DNA from: DASWED01 sp036394995
Lineage (GTDB): Bacteria; Actinomycetota; UBA4738; JACQTL01
Assembly: GCA_036394995.1 (NCBI GenBank)
Contig: DASWED010000118.1
Coordinates: 1-20,560 of the forward strand
DNA: 20,560 nt
Direction: 5' to 3'
Position numbers and translations under genes: made by a program. Shown in pieces: positions 1-7,537 of this stretch. Numbering within the stretch: position 1 is the stretch's first letter; each line of letters begins with the position of its first letter. A model generated the notes under the pieces. That model was given only the letters and a program-made list of their open reading frames with translations, searched no databases and had not been told where the DNA came from.

Positions 1-1
1 C

Positions 2-67
2 GTCGCCGACCTCGGTGGGGATCCGCACGCGCTCGATTCCGTGCGGTTCACCAACCGATACGATTGA
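2..67 (+). CDS. C-terminal end of a probable metal ABC transporter substrate-binding protein (partial)
   Basis: An open frame enters from the left edge and stops with TGA at 65-67, giving 21 residues that end in RFTNRYD. Its stop lies 7 bases before the ATG of the metal ABC ATPase, the place usually held by the ZnuA-like solute-binding lipoprotein in such operons. The fragment is too short to show a domain, so the assignment rests on position and reading frame only. It could be any upstream gene of the operon. Confidence 0.45.
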   Translation, partial: VADLGGDPHALDSVRFTNRYD

Positions 68-74
68 GGCCCGG

Positions 75-1022
75 ATGCACCATCCGATCGTCGAGTTCCG
101 CGACGTCTCCTTCACCTACGGCGAGGACAGGGTCCTCGACCGCGTCAACGTGGTGATCCGCGAGGGAGCCTTCGTCGGGGTCGTGGGACCGAGCGGCGCC
201 GGCAAGAGCACGTTCCTCCGGCTGGCCGCCGGCACCATTCGGCCCACCCGGGGCCGGATGCTGTTCGGCCCCGATGGCGATCACCGCGCGGTGCGCCTCG
301 GCGTCGTGCCCCAGACCGAGACCATCGATTGGAACTTCCCGGTGACGGTGGAGGAGGTGGTCCTGCTGGGGCTGGCCGCCGACTCCCGGAGGGTGCCGTG
401 GGCCTCGAGGACCGACCGGCGGGAGGTCCGGGACATCCTCGACCGGCTGGGCATCGGCGAGCTGGCCCGTCGCCACATCCGGAACCTCTCCGGTGGCCAG
501 CAGCAGCGCGTGTTCATCGCCCGGGCCCTGATCCGGCGACCCGAGCTGTTGCTGCTCGACGAGCCCACGAGCGGCGTCGACGTGAAGACGCGCCACGACG
601 TGCTCCATCTGCTGCACTCCCTCAACCACGAGGGGATCGCGATCGTCCTGACCACGCACGATCTCAATGCGGTCGCGGCGCACATCCCCAGCCTGATCTG
701 CCTCAACCGGCGGGTCATCGCGGCGGGGCGCCCCCACGAGGTGCTGACCTCGGCGAACCTGAAGGCGCTGTACGGCGCCGAGATGGTGATCGTGGAGCAG
801 GGCGGGATGCTCCTCATCGGGGACGTGCCCTCGGCCTTCCGGGACGAACACGACCGCGACGAGCACGCCGAGGACGTCCCGGTGGCGCACTTCGGAGAGG
901 AGCCGCCGCCGCACGACCACGGCGGGGGATCCGGCCACGACCACGCCGTCACCCCGGATCCCGGCCACGACCACACCGACGCCCCCCATCCTGACCCCGG
1001 ACACGCCGAGCCGGCCCGATGA
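75..1022 (+). CDS. znuC: Zinc/manganese-type ABC transporter ATP-binding protein with His-rich tail
   Basis: This is the cytoplasmic ATPase that powers uptake of a divalent metal (zinc or manganese) through the permease encoded next. From the ATG at 75 it has 315 residues. Walker A is GPSGAGKST with Lys44, the ABC signature LSGGQQQR lies around residue 138, Walker B ends at Asp162-Glu163, and the switch histidine is His195. A GTG at 15 would extend it into the upstream gene, so 75 is preferred. The last 55 or so residues are unusual: a hydrophilic tail with repeated HDH and PGH motifs, likely to bind metal. The permease ATG overlaps its stop (ATGA). The ABC-3 permease partner and the nearby Fur-family gene favour zinc over other metals, but substrate is inferred from context. 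Confidence 0.9.
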   Translation: MHHPIVEFRDVSFTYGEDRVLDRVNVVIREGAFVGVVGPSGAGKSTFLRLAAGTIRPTRGRMLFGPDGDHRAVRLGVVPQTETIDWNFPVTVEEVVLLGLAADSRRVPWASRTDRREVRDILDRLGIGELARRHIRNLSGGQQQRVFIARALIRRPELLLLDEPTSGVDVKTRHDVLHLLHSLNHEGIAIVLTTHDLNAVAAHIPSLICLNRRVIAAGRPHEVLTSANLKALYGAEMVIVEQGGMLLIGDVPSAFRDEHDRDEHAEDVPVAHFGEEPPPHDHGGGSGHDHAVTPDPGHDHTDAPHPDPGHAEPAR

Positions 1023-1906
1023 GCTGGCTCACCGATCCGTGGACGTACGCGTTCTTCCGCCACGGGCTCCTCGCGGGGGTCCTGGCGGGGGCCCTGTGCG
1101 GGCTGGTCGGGGTGTACGTGGTACTCCGGCGGATGTCCTACATCGGCCACGGGCTGTCCCACGCAATCTTCGGCGGCGCGGTGGCCTCGTACGTGCTCCG
1201 GGTGAACTTCTACGTGGGGGCCGGCCTGTGGGGTGTGGCCTCGGCGCTCCTCATCAACGCGGTGGCCCGGCGGCGCAAGATCGGCGCTGACGCCGCGATT
1301 GGGATCGTGACCACGGCGTCGTTCGCGTTCGGCGTGCTGCTCATCAGCCAGTACCACCAGTTCACGGTGAACTTCGAGGCCGCGCTGTTCGGGAACATCC
1401 TGGCGGTCACCGACACCCAGCTGTGGGTGCTGGCGGGGGTCACCGTGTTCACGGTCGGCGTCGTGTTCCTGAAGTACCGGCAGCTGCTGTTCGCGACGTT
1501 CGACCCGGAGATCGCCGACGCCTACGGTGTCCCGGTCCGGCGGGTGGACGGCCTGTTCGCGCTGATCCTCGCGGCCACGGTCATCGCCACGATGCAGGTC
1601 CTCGGCGTCACGCTGATCGCCGCGGTGATCGTGATCCCGGCCATCGTGGGCCGCCTGGTCACCGATTCGTTCGGCAAGATGCTGGTGCTCTCGACGATCG
1701 TCGGAGCCGTGTGCGGGTTCGGGGGGATGTACGTCTCCTTCCACGTGGACGCCGCGAGTGGCGCGACCATCGTGCTGTTCGCGGCGGCGGTGTTCCTGGT
1801 GGTGTACGCGGCGACCGCGGTCGTGGCGCGGAGACGGCTGGCGCGGCTGGCCGAGGGGGAGGAGATGGCGGAGATGAGCGGCGGCCCTGCTTTCCACGTG
1901 GGCTGA
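1019..1906 (+). CDS. znuB: Metal ABC transporter permease (ABC-3 family)
   Basis: This is the membrane-spanning subunit of the zinc or manganese importer, working with the ATPase encoded just upstream. It has 295 residues, normal for the ABC-3 (ZnuB/MntB/TroB) family, and a string of about eight hydrophobic segments. Family-like stretches are visible near the N-terminus (LLAGVLAGALCGLVGVYVVLRR, followed by SYIGHGLSHAIFGG) and in the middle (DPEIADAYGVPV). The start codon overlaps the ATPase stop by four bases, indicating translational coupling. The gene ends 40 bases before the stop of the convergent repressor gene. Zinc is favoured over manganese by the His-rich partner ATPase, but the sequence alone does not settle the metal. 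Confidence 0.9.
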   Translation: MSWLTDPWTYAFFRHGLLAGVLAGALCGLVGVYVVLRRMSYIGHGLSHAIFGGAVASYVLRVNFYVGAGLWGVASALLINAVARRRKIGADAAIGIVTTASFAFGVLLISQYHQFTVNFEAALFGNILAVTDTQLWVLAGVTVFTVGVVFLKYRQLLFATFDPEIADAYGVPVRRVDGLFALILAATVIATMQVLGVTLIAAVIVIPAIVGRLVTDSFGKMLVLSTIVGAVCGFGGMYVSFHVDAASGATIVLFAAAVFLVVYAATAVVARRRLARLAEGEEMAEMSGGPAFHVG

Positions 1907-1946
1907 GACCGGCGGGGCCCTGGAGGGCTTCCGGCCCGGGCGATCC

Positions 1947-2435
1947 CTAGGAGTCCAGGAACTCCTGACAGCTCCTGCAGAAGCCCGAGATCGCGAAGTG
2001 CGTGAGGTCGGGGCGGAAGCCGTGGTGGCGTCCAATGAGCCTGGCCAGCGACCTGGCCTCCTGGACCGACAGGTCCTCCTCGGAGGCGCAGCGGGCACAC
2101 ACCAGGTGAACGTGGCCCTCCTCCCCGGCGCGATGGTACTCCGCGCCCTGCTCCAGGTGGGCGTGCGCCAGGATGCCGGCGCTCTCGAGCATGGCCAGGG
2201 TCCGGTACACGGTGGATGGGTTCACGCCCGGCATCTGGCTCTGCACCCGGCGCGCGGTCTCGGCCGGGCTGATGTGGCCCCGGGTCCGCATGACCTCGGC
2301 CACGATGGCCTGGCGCTGCGGGGTGATCCGCATCCCCCGGCGTCGAAGGGCGGCCACGATGTCTCCGGCGGTGACTGGCTCGGTGGCTTGCTCGACGGTC
2401 TGCACTGGTGTTGCCGACTGTAGCAGATGCAACAT
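1947..2435 (-). CDS. zur: Fur-family metal-responsive repressor, probably Zur
   Basis: This is a DNA-binding repressor of the Fur family, probably using zinc as co-repressor to control the neighbouring uptake genes. It has 162 residues from the ATG at 2435. The N-terminal winged helix holds MRITPQRQAIV and NPSTVYRTLAMLESAGI, the recognition region typical of the family. The C-terminal half has the metal-site pattern YHRAGEEGHVHLVCARC and ends with CRSC, giving the two CxxC pairs of the structural zinc site. A GTG at 2405 is an alternative start (152 residues), because a possible -10 box and a tandem repeat lie over the ATG. It is convergent with the permease gene. Fur, Mur or Nur specificity cannot be excluded from sequence, but transporter context favours Zur. 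Confidence 0.85.
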   Translation of the reverse strand: MLHLLQSATPVQTVEQATEPVTAGDIVAALRRRGMRITPQRQAIVAEVMRTRGHISPAETARRVQSQMPGVNPSTVYRTLAMLESAGILAHAHLEQGAEYHRAGEEGHVHLVCARCASEEDLSVQEARSLARLIGRHHGFRPDLTHFAISGFCRSCQEFLDS

Positions 2436-2450
2436 GATGCAGATGCGACA
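2409..2450 (-). promoter_or_regulatory. zur: Candidate Fur/Zur operator: tandem 12-bp repeat plus inverted half-site
   Basis: On the plus strand GCAGATGCAACA (2423-2434) is followed after TGAT by GCAGATGCGACA (2439-2450), a direct repeat with one mismatch and a 16-bp period. TGTTGC at 2409-2414 forms an inverted pair with GCAACA at 2429-2434. On the minus strand TACAGT (2422 to 2417) could be a -10 box, putting transcription start near 2410. The repeat covers the zur start region and faces the divergent protease gene. It does not look like the AT-rich classical Fur or Zur box, so binding by the adjacent regulator is inference. Confidence 0.45.
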
Positions 2451-2513
2451 CCTCGCCGAGGCGAACCGCTGCGGCAGCAACCCCTGGGCCGAGGCCCGCA
2501 CCCGCCCGGACCC

Positions 2514-2519
2514 TATACT
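2514..2519 (+). promoter_or_regulatory. Candidate -10 box for the subtilase gene
   Basis: TATACT matches the TATAAT consensus at five of six positions and stands out in GC-rich surroundings. It would start transcription near 2526, leaving a leader of about 38 bases that contains GGAG at 2551-2554 before the ATG at 2564. No convincing -35 box is visible. Confidence 0.45.
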
Positions 2520-2563
2520 TGGCCCCTCGCGATCCCCGTTCGCTCGCGACGGAGCCCCCGAAC

Positions 2564-4168
2564 ATGGCGCGACAGTCGACTCCACGCCCGGTCCGCCGCA
2601 CGAACACGTGGCGCGGACCCCCCGGGTCGGTGCGACGGCGCCTGCTCCCGGTGGCCGTCGGCGGGGTGCTCCTGGCGGGCTCCACCCCGGCGTTGGCCGC
2701 ATCCGGCACGGGCCCCGCGGCCGTCCGCAGCCGACCCCCGGCGGTCCACACGGTCCTGGTTCGATTCCGCGACGGCGCGGGGCGGGCCGCCCGGTCGTCC
2801 GCGGTGGCGCGGGTGGGGGGCACCGTCCTCAGCCGCATCTACGGCCTGCCCGTGACGGTGGTCCGGATCCCCGAGGGGGCCGTCGCTGCGGACGTGGCCC
2901 GGCGACTGGCCGTGGATCCCGACGTGGCCTGGGCCGAACCGGACTCCCGGGCCCACGCGGCGGGGACGCCGGACGACCCGTCATTCTCCCAGCAGTGGTC
3001 TCTGAACAACACCGGCCAGACGGGAGGCGTGTCCGACGCCGACATCGACGCGCCCGAGGGGTGGGACACCGCCGGGCTCGGAGCGTGGCCGGCCACCGGC
3101 GGCACCCGGATCGGGTTCGTGGACTCCGGCATCGACACGTCCCACCCGGAGTTCGCCGGGCGCATCGCCGGATGCGTCCACACCATCGATGGGACCGGGA
3201 CACCGACCGACGGGTGCACGGACCAGTTCGGCCACGGGTCGCACGTGGCGGGGATCGCCGCGGCCTCGACGAACAACGCGAAGGGGATCGCCGGGATCTC
3301 GTTCGACTCACCGATCCTCGTGTGCAAGGCCCTCGACCAATACGGCTGGGGATGGAACGCCGACGTGGCCGCCTGCATCGTGTGGCTCCACGACCAAGGC
3401 GCGAAGGTCATCAACATGTCGCTGGTCGACGCCACGGGGAGCGAGATGGGGGACGCGGTGCAGGCCGCGTGGCAGTCGGGCTCGGCGGCGGGCTCCGTGC
3501 TGGTCGCCGCGGCGGGGAACACCGGCGGCACGGCCGTGAAGTACCCCGCAGGCTACGGCTCGGTCATCTCGGTGGGGAACACCGATTCCAGCGACCACAT
3601 CGCCTCCTCCTCCACCCACAACGCCGACGTGGAGCTGTCGGCTCCCGGCACCTCGATCCTCTCCACGTCCAAGTCCGGCGGCTACACCTCGATGTCGGGG
3701 ACCTCCATGGCCACGGCGATGGTCTCCGGCGTGGCGGCCGTGACATGGGAGCTCAATCCGTCGGACACCGCCCAGCAGATCCGGGACCTCCTCCACGCGG
3801 CCGTGGACGACCTGGGGGCCGCCGGTCGCGACGACTACTTCGGGTACGGACGCATCGACCTGTGCGACGCGGCGGGGGGCTCGTGCGCGTACACCCCCGG
3901 CGGGGGCCAGCAGACGCCCGGCTCCATCTCGGGCACGGTGACCACGACCGCGGGCCAGCCCCTGAAGGCCAGGGTCAAGGTGGTGTCCGGGCCGACCCTC
4001 ACGGACACCCGGTCGGACTCCACCGGCGCGTACACGCTGGCGAACCTCACGCCGGGCAGCTACTCGGTGAAGGCGAGGAAGCGCGGGTGCACGCGGCAGA
4101 CGAAGCCGGCCACGGTGTCCTCCGGCGCCACCACCACGTTGAACTTCGCGCTGTCGTGCGGCTCGTGA
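2564..4168 (+). CDS. Secreted subtilisin-like serine protease (S8) with C-terminal Ig-like domain
   Basis: This is an exported peptidase of the S8 subtilase family. From ATG 2564 (GGAG nine bases upstream) it has 534 residues. A twin-arginine-rich n-region and hydrophobic core ending in PALAASG form the signal peptide (about residues 1-47). An I9-type inhibitory propeptide follows (about 62-130). The catalytic domain carries the full triad: Asp187 in VDSGID, His224 in GHGSHVAG and Ser381 in GTSMA, with the oxyanion Asn319 in AAAGN. A C-terminal region of about 80 residues (SISGTV to ALSCGS) resembles CarboxypepD_reg/Cna-B-like beta domains and contains two cysteines. A TTG at 2519 would add 15 residues but overlaps the -10 box, so it is rejected. 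It is divergent from zur. Substrate is unknown. Confidence 0.9.
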   Translation: MARQSTPRPVRRTNTWRGPPGSVRRRLLPVAVGGVLLAGSTPALAASGTGPAAVRSRPPAVHTVLVRFRDGAGRAARSSAVARVGGTVLSRIYGLPVTVVRIPEGAVAADVARRLAVDPDVAWAEPDSRAHAAGTPDDPSFSQQWSLNNTGQTGGVSDADIDAPEGWDTAGLGAWPATGGTRIGFVDSGIDTSHPEFAGRIAGCVHTIDGTGTPTDGCTDQFGHGSHVAGIAAASTNNAKGIAGISFDSPILVCKALDQYGWGWNADVAACIVWLHDQGAKVINMSLVDATGSEMGDAVQAAWQSGSAAGSVLVAAAGNTGGTAVKYPAGYGSVISVGNTDSSDHIASSSTHNADVELSAPGTSILSTSKSGGYTSMSGTSMATAMVSGVAAVTWELNPSDTAQQIRDLLHAAVDDLGAAGRDDYFGYGRIDLCDAAGGSCAYTPGGGQQTPGSISGTVTTTAGQPLKARVKVVSGPTLTDTRSDSTGAYTLANLTPGSYSVKARKRGCTRQTKPATVSSGATTTLNFALSCGS

Positions 4169-4179
4169 GCGGCCGGTAG

Positions 4180-5055
4180 ATGCCGGTCGTCGTCACCGGT
4201 GCCTCGGGGATGATCGGGAGGGCCGCCGTGACGGCGCTCGCGGGGCGCTCCCCCGAGGTCCGAGCGGTGGTCCGGCGGGCCGACGCGGCGCCCGCCCTGC
4301 GTTCGCTCGGCGCGAAGGTCGCGATCACGCGGCTCGATGACGTCGCCACGGTCGCCGCGGTCATGGAGGGGGCGCACACCGTGCTCCACCTGGCCGGGGG
4401 CCTCGACCTCCCCGACGCGGCGGCAGTGGAGGAGGCGAACGCGAGGACCGCGGCCCGGGCCGTGGAGGCGGCCCGAGCCGCCCGGATCCGCCGGTTCGTG
4501 CTGCTGTCGTTCCCGGGCGCGGACCCGGCGTCGCCCGACCCGTATCTCGCGGCCAAGGGACGTGCGGAGCGGATCGTCGAGGACTCGGGCCTGTCGTACG
4601 CCGTGATCCGGTCGAATCACGTGCTCGGACCGGGCGGGGTGTGGACGGAGGCCCTGGCGCGAATGTCCCGATCGCGGCCGGCCCTGGTCGTGGGATCGGG
4701 TCGCCAGCTCCTGGCCCCCGTGTTCGTCGACGATGTGGCCGCGGTGCTCGTGGCGGCCGACGACCGCCGAGGGCTCGAGTCGGGAACGTGGGCCCTGGAC
4801 GGGCCCCGGCGCTTGACGGCCGACGAGCTCGCCGACATGGCCGCCGGGCGCCACGTGCGGTGGAAGGTGCACCTGTCCCCGGCGTCCGCGGCGCGGCTGT
4901 CGCGACTGGCCCGGCGGCCGGCGTCGCCCGTGGCCCTGGCGGTGCTGGCCGCGGACGCGGCCGCCGATGCCCCGGACGCGGCCGCCGAGTTCGGGATCGT
5001 CCTCACGCCCCTGGCCGACGCGCTGGCCCGCTCGCTGCCCGCGGCTGCGGAGTGA
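4180..5055 (+). CDS. NAD(P)-binding epimerase/NmrA-like atypical SDR protein
   Basis: This is a 291-residue protein with an N-terminal Rossmann fold: TGASGMIGRAA gives the GxxGxxG dinucleotide motif of atypical short-chain dehydrogenases (NAD-dependent epimerase, NmrA and NDUFA9-like groups). HTVLHLAGGLD and RFVLLSFPGADP follow in the usual places, and AAKGRAERIVEDSGLSYAVIRSNHVLGPGG matches the YxxxK-region and substrate-side segment. The active-site tyrosine of classical SDRs seems to be replaced (YLAAKGRAE is the nearest), so catalytic activity is uncertain. The gene starts 11 bases after the protease stop with no clear ribosome binding site. The last 40 residues are very alanine-rich. Its substrate cannot be deduced. 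Confidence 0.8.
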   Translation: MPVVVTGASGMIGRAAVTALAGRSPEVRAVVRRADAAPALRSLGAKVAITRLDDVATVAAVMEGAHTVLHLAGGLDLPDAAAVEEANARTAARAVEAARAARIRRFVLLSFPGADPASPDPYLAAKGRAERIVEDSGLSYAVIRSNHVLGPGGVWTEALARMSRSRPALVVGSGRQLLAPVFVDDVAAVLVAADDRRGLESGTWALDGPRRLTADELADMAAGRHVRWKVHLSPASAARLSRLARRPASPVALAVLAADAAADAPDAAAEFGIVLTPLADALARSLPAAAE

Positions 5056-5118
5056 CCGCGGCGACACCGGGGCCGTTCTGCAAAGATGCCCGGACACACC
5101 TGTCGAGGAGGCGCGAAA

Positions 5119-5895
5119 GTGGGCGAGTTCGTTCGGCTGGAGACCGACGGGGCAGTGGCGACGATCCGATTGGACCGGCCGCCGATGAACGCGATCAACG
5201 GCGACCTCCTTCGCGACCTCCGGGAGGCGGCCACGGAGGCCACCATGGACGACGCCATCCGGGCCGTGGTCCTGTACGGCGGCGAGAAGCTGTTCGCCGC
5301 GGGCGCCGACATCAAGATGATGGCGGACCTCAGCCCCGCCCAGATCAAGCCGGTCATCGCTCCGATGCAGGACGTCTTCACGATGGTGGAGGAGATCCCG
5401 AAGGTCACGATCGCGGCCATCAACGGGTACTGCCTGGGGGGCGGGTTGGAGTTGGCGTTGTGCGCCGACCTCCGGTTCGCGCACGAGGGGGCCCAGCTGG
5501 GGCAGCCGGAGATCAAGATCGGGATCATCCCCGGCGCCGGCGGGACCCAGCGCCTCCCGCGCCTGGTGGGCCCGTCGCGGGCCAAGGACATCATCTTCTC
5601 CGGGCGGTTCGTGAAGGCCGACGAGGCCGAACGGATCGGGCTGGTGGACCGGGTCGTGCCGGGCGACGACGACGTCTACCAGGCCGCCCTGGATGCCGCC
5701 CGGCAGTACGCGGAGGGCCCCACCGCGGCTTTGCGCGCCGCGAAGGTCGCCATCAACTGGGGGGTCCGCAGCGACTTCCGGACCGGCCTGATCCTGGAGC
5801 GGGAGGCCTTCTCCGGCCTGTTCGCCACCGAGGACCAGAAAGAGGGCATGCGCGCCTTCGTGGAGAAGGACCAGGCGAAGTTCACCGGCCGCTGA
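5119..5895 (+). CDS. Enoyl-CoA hydratase/isomerase (crotonase family)
   Basis: This cytoplasmic enzyme probably hydrates trans-2-enoyl-CoA to 3-hydroxyacyl-CoA in fatty-acid oxidation. With the GTG start at 5119, set by GAGGAGG at 5105-5111, it has 258 residues, the normal family length. The first oxyanion-hole segment is FAAGADIKMM, the second is NGYCLGGGLELALCADLRFA, and both catalytic glutamates of true hydratases are present: Glu111 and Glu131 (in GQPEIKIGIIPGAGGTQ), 20 residues apart as in rat mitochondrial hydratase. An upstream ATG at 5086 is in frame but lacks a ribosome binding site. The gene leads a tight series with the methyltransferase six bases downstream. Chain-length preference is unknown. 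Confidence 0.92.
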   Translation: MGEFVRLETDGAVATIRLDRPPMNAINGDLLRDLREAATEATMDDAIRAVVLYGGEKLFAAGADIKMMADLSPAQIKPVIAPMQDVFTMVEEIPKVTIAAINGYCLGGGLELALCADLRFAHEGAQLGQPEIKIGIIPGAGGTQRLPRLVGPSRAKDIIFSGRFVKADEAERIGLVDRVVPGDDDVYQAALDAARQYAEGPTAALRAAKVAINWGVRSDFRTGLILEREAFSGLFATEDQKEGMRAFVEKDQAKFTGR

Positions 5896-5901
5896 CCCGT
5901 C

Positions 5902-6903
5902 GTGTCCGCACAGGCCCGAGCGCGTTCCACCGGCGACGAACCGCGCCCGGCCCCGGATCCCAAGCGGGCCAACCTCCGGTACCACGACGCCGCCGCATGC
6001 GGGTACGACGCGAAATGGTCGATCTCGTTCGACCAGCGGTGCATCGACTACGTGCGCGAACGGGCCGAGCGGATGCTGCCGGACCGGCGGTACGGACGCG
6101 TGCTCGAGGTCGGGGCGGGGACGGGCTTCTTCCTGCTGAACCTGTGGCAGGCGGGATTCGTCGAGGAGGCCCACGCGTGCGACATCTCGCCCGGCATGCT
6201 CGCGGCCTGCGGGGAGAACGCGCGCCGGCTGGGCATCGCGCTCCGCTCCGCCGCCGGCGACGCGGAATCGCTCCCGTACGGCGATGGCGAGTTCGACCTG
6301 GTGGTGGGCCACGCGTTCCTGCACCACCTGCCGGATCCCGCCGCGGCGCTGCGTGAGATGCGACGGGTCCTCCGTCCCGGCGGCGCCGTGCTGCTGGCGG
6401 GGGAGCCCACGCGGTTGGGAGATCGCATCGCCGGAATGGCGAAGCGGGCCGCCGCGGTCGGCGTTCGGCTGGCGGGACGGGTCCGGCCCGGGCTGCGCCG
6501 GCCGCCGGATCCGGCGCCCGCCACCGAGGGCGAACGCGCCATGCGGGAGCTGGAGCACCACGTGGACCTCCACACGTTCGAGCCCCGCGAGGTGGGGGAG
6601 GCCGCATCGGCGGCCGGCTTCACGGCGGTTCGGGTTGAGACCGAGGAACTGGTGTCGAGCCTGTTCGGGTGGGCGGTTCGGACCATCGAGGCCGGGGTCC
6701 GGCCCGGGGCCCTCTCCGACCGGTGGGCGTGGTTCGCCTACCGGAACTGGCTCCGGCTGTCCGCCGTCGACCGCCGCGTCCTGGCCCGGGTGGTCCCCCG
6801 GCGCGCCTTCTACAACCTGCTGCTGTACGGGGAGCGGCCCGCTGCATCGGCATCCCCTGGCACCGGCACCAGCAGGCAACTGCAAGGGGTTGCAGATGCG
6901 TGA
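5902..6903 (+). CDS. Class I SAM-dependent methyltransferase
   Basis: This is a 333-residue methyltransferase starting at GTG 5902, six bases after the hydratase stop. The Rossmann-like core shows motif I (VLEVGAGTGFFLLNL), the acidic motif II region (ACDISPGML), GDAESLPYGDGEFDLVVGHA and HHLPDPAAALREMRRVLRPGG, which is the Methyltransf_11/25 pattern used for small molecules and lipids. A long C-terminal half (about residues 200-333) with arginine-rich and aromatic stretches has no recognised domain and may bind substrate or membrane. The next gene begins inside its last codons (8-base overlap). The substrate is unknown; the acyl-transfer neighbours suggest modification of a lipid or glycan, which is inference. 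Confidence 0.85.
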   Translation: MSAQARARSTGDEPRPAPDPKRANLRYHDAAACGYDAKWSISFDQRCIDYVRERAERMLPDRRYGRVLEVGAGTGFFLLNLWQAGFVEEAHACDISPGMLAACGENARRLGIALRSAAGDAESLPYGDGEFDLVVGHAFLHHLPDPAAALREMRRVLRPGGAVLLAGEPTRLGDRIAGMAKRAAAVGVRLAGRVRPGLRRPPDPAPATEGERAMRELEHHVDLHTFEPREVGEAASAAGFTAVRVETEELVSSLFGWAVRTIEAGVRPGALSDRWAWFAYRNWLRLSAVDRRVLARVVPRRAFYNLLLYGERPAASASPGTGTSRQLQGVADA

Positions 6904-7537
6904 AGCCGCAGCGCGCCCGCTCGATCTCCGCCACGCGGAGATCCCGGAGCCCGGGCTCCTGCGCGGCCTCCGCTTCGTCCTGCGGAACCGGATGGTCACG
7001 CCCCGGTACTGGGTGCTGGGGCTCCGGTACCTGTGGCGGTTCAAGATCCGGAACCGCCACGTGGTGACGCGGGGGATGGTGTTCGTGGCGAGGACGGCAA
7101 AGATCCGGTGCCGGCGGGGGATGGGGCACCTGGAGATCGGCAGGTGGGTGTGGATCGGGAGCGGGAACGCCATCCGCTGCCACGAGGGGTCCATGCGGAT
7201 CGGGGACAAGACAGTGTTCGGATCGAACGTCACCGTGGACGGCTACCTCGACATCGAAATCGGCCCGGAGTGCCTGGTGGCGGAGGGGGCGTACGTGACC
7301 GACTACGACCACGAGTACCGGGACCCCGCCGTCCCCATCCGCCGGCAGGGGATCGTGAAGTCCAGGGTCCGGATCGGCGGGGACTGCTGGATCGGGCAGG
7401 GTGCGACCGTCCTGCGGGGCTCGGTCGTCGGTCGGGGGTCGGTGCTCGGGGCCAGGGCCGTCGTGAAAGGCGTGATACCGGCATACTCCGTGGTGGCGGG
7501 GAACCCCGCACGCGTGGTGCGAAGGAGGATCGGTTGA
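6896..7537 (+). CDS. Hexapeptide-repeat (left-handed beta-helix) acyltransferase
   Basis: This is a 213-residue O-acyltransferase of the CatB/maltose-acetyltransferase/WbbJ type, expected to transfer an acetyl or other acyl group from CoA to a sugar or similar alcohol. After an arginine-rich N-terminal 70 residues, hexapeptide repeats run through the rest (for example IGRWVWIGSGNAIRC, IGDKTVFGSNVTVDG, VRIGGDCWIGQGATVLRG, VVGRGSVLGARAVV), ending in the typical YSVVAGNPARVVRRR. The catalytic histidine is probably in TDYDHEY. The ATG at 6896 is chosen because AAGGGG lies six bases upstream and it overlaps the methyltransferase stop by 8 bases. Further upstream in-frame starts would lie inside the methyltransferase. 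The exact acceptor is unknown. Confidence 0.87.
   Translation: MREAAARPLDLRHAEIPEPGLLRGLRFVLRNRMVTPRYWVLGLRYLWRFKIRNRHVVTRGMVFVARTAKIRCRRGMGHLEIGRWVWIGSGNAIRCHEGSMRIGDKTVFGSNVTVDGYLDIEIGPECLVAEGAYVTDYDHEYRDPAVPIRRQGIVKSRVRIGGDCWIGQGATVLRGSVVGRGSVLGARAVVKGVIPAYSVVAGNPARVVRRRIG

Noticed and set aside
281..2838. Large minus-strand frames across the transporter genes and beyond
   Set aside because: They are shadows of the ABC ATPase, permease and zur genes, with repetitive charged composition and no recognisable motifs.
2173..4179. Plus-strand 668-codon frame overlapping zur and the protease
   Set aside because: Its sequence is Gly/Arg-rich noise in the alternate frame of the subtilase, whose own frame has the complete catalytic triad.
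6887..6900. Second copy of the zur repeat core (GCAGATGCG) at the acyltransferase start
   Set aside because: Only nine bases match, there is no partner repeat, and it lies in coding sequence at a ribosome binding site; treated as chance.
4060..7233. Antisense open frame of 1057 codons
   Set aside because: It lies opposite four well-identified genes, has a low-complexity Arg/Gly/Pro/His composition and no domain; long antisense frames are expected at this GC content.
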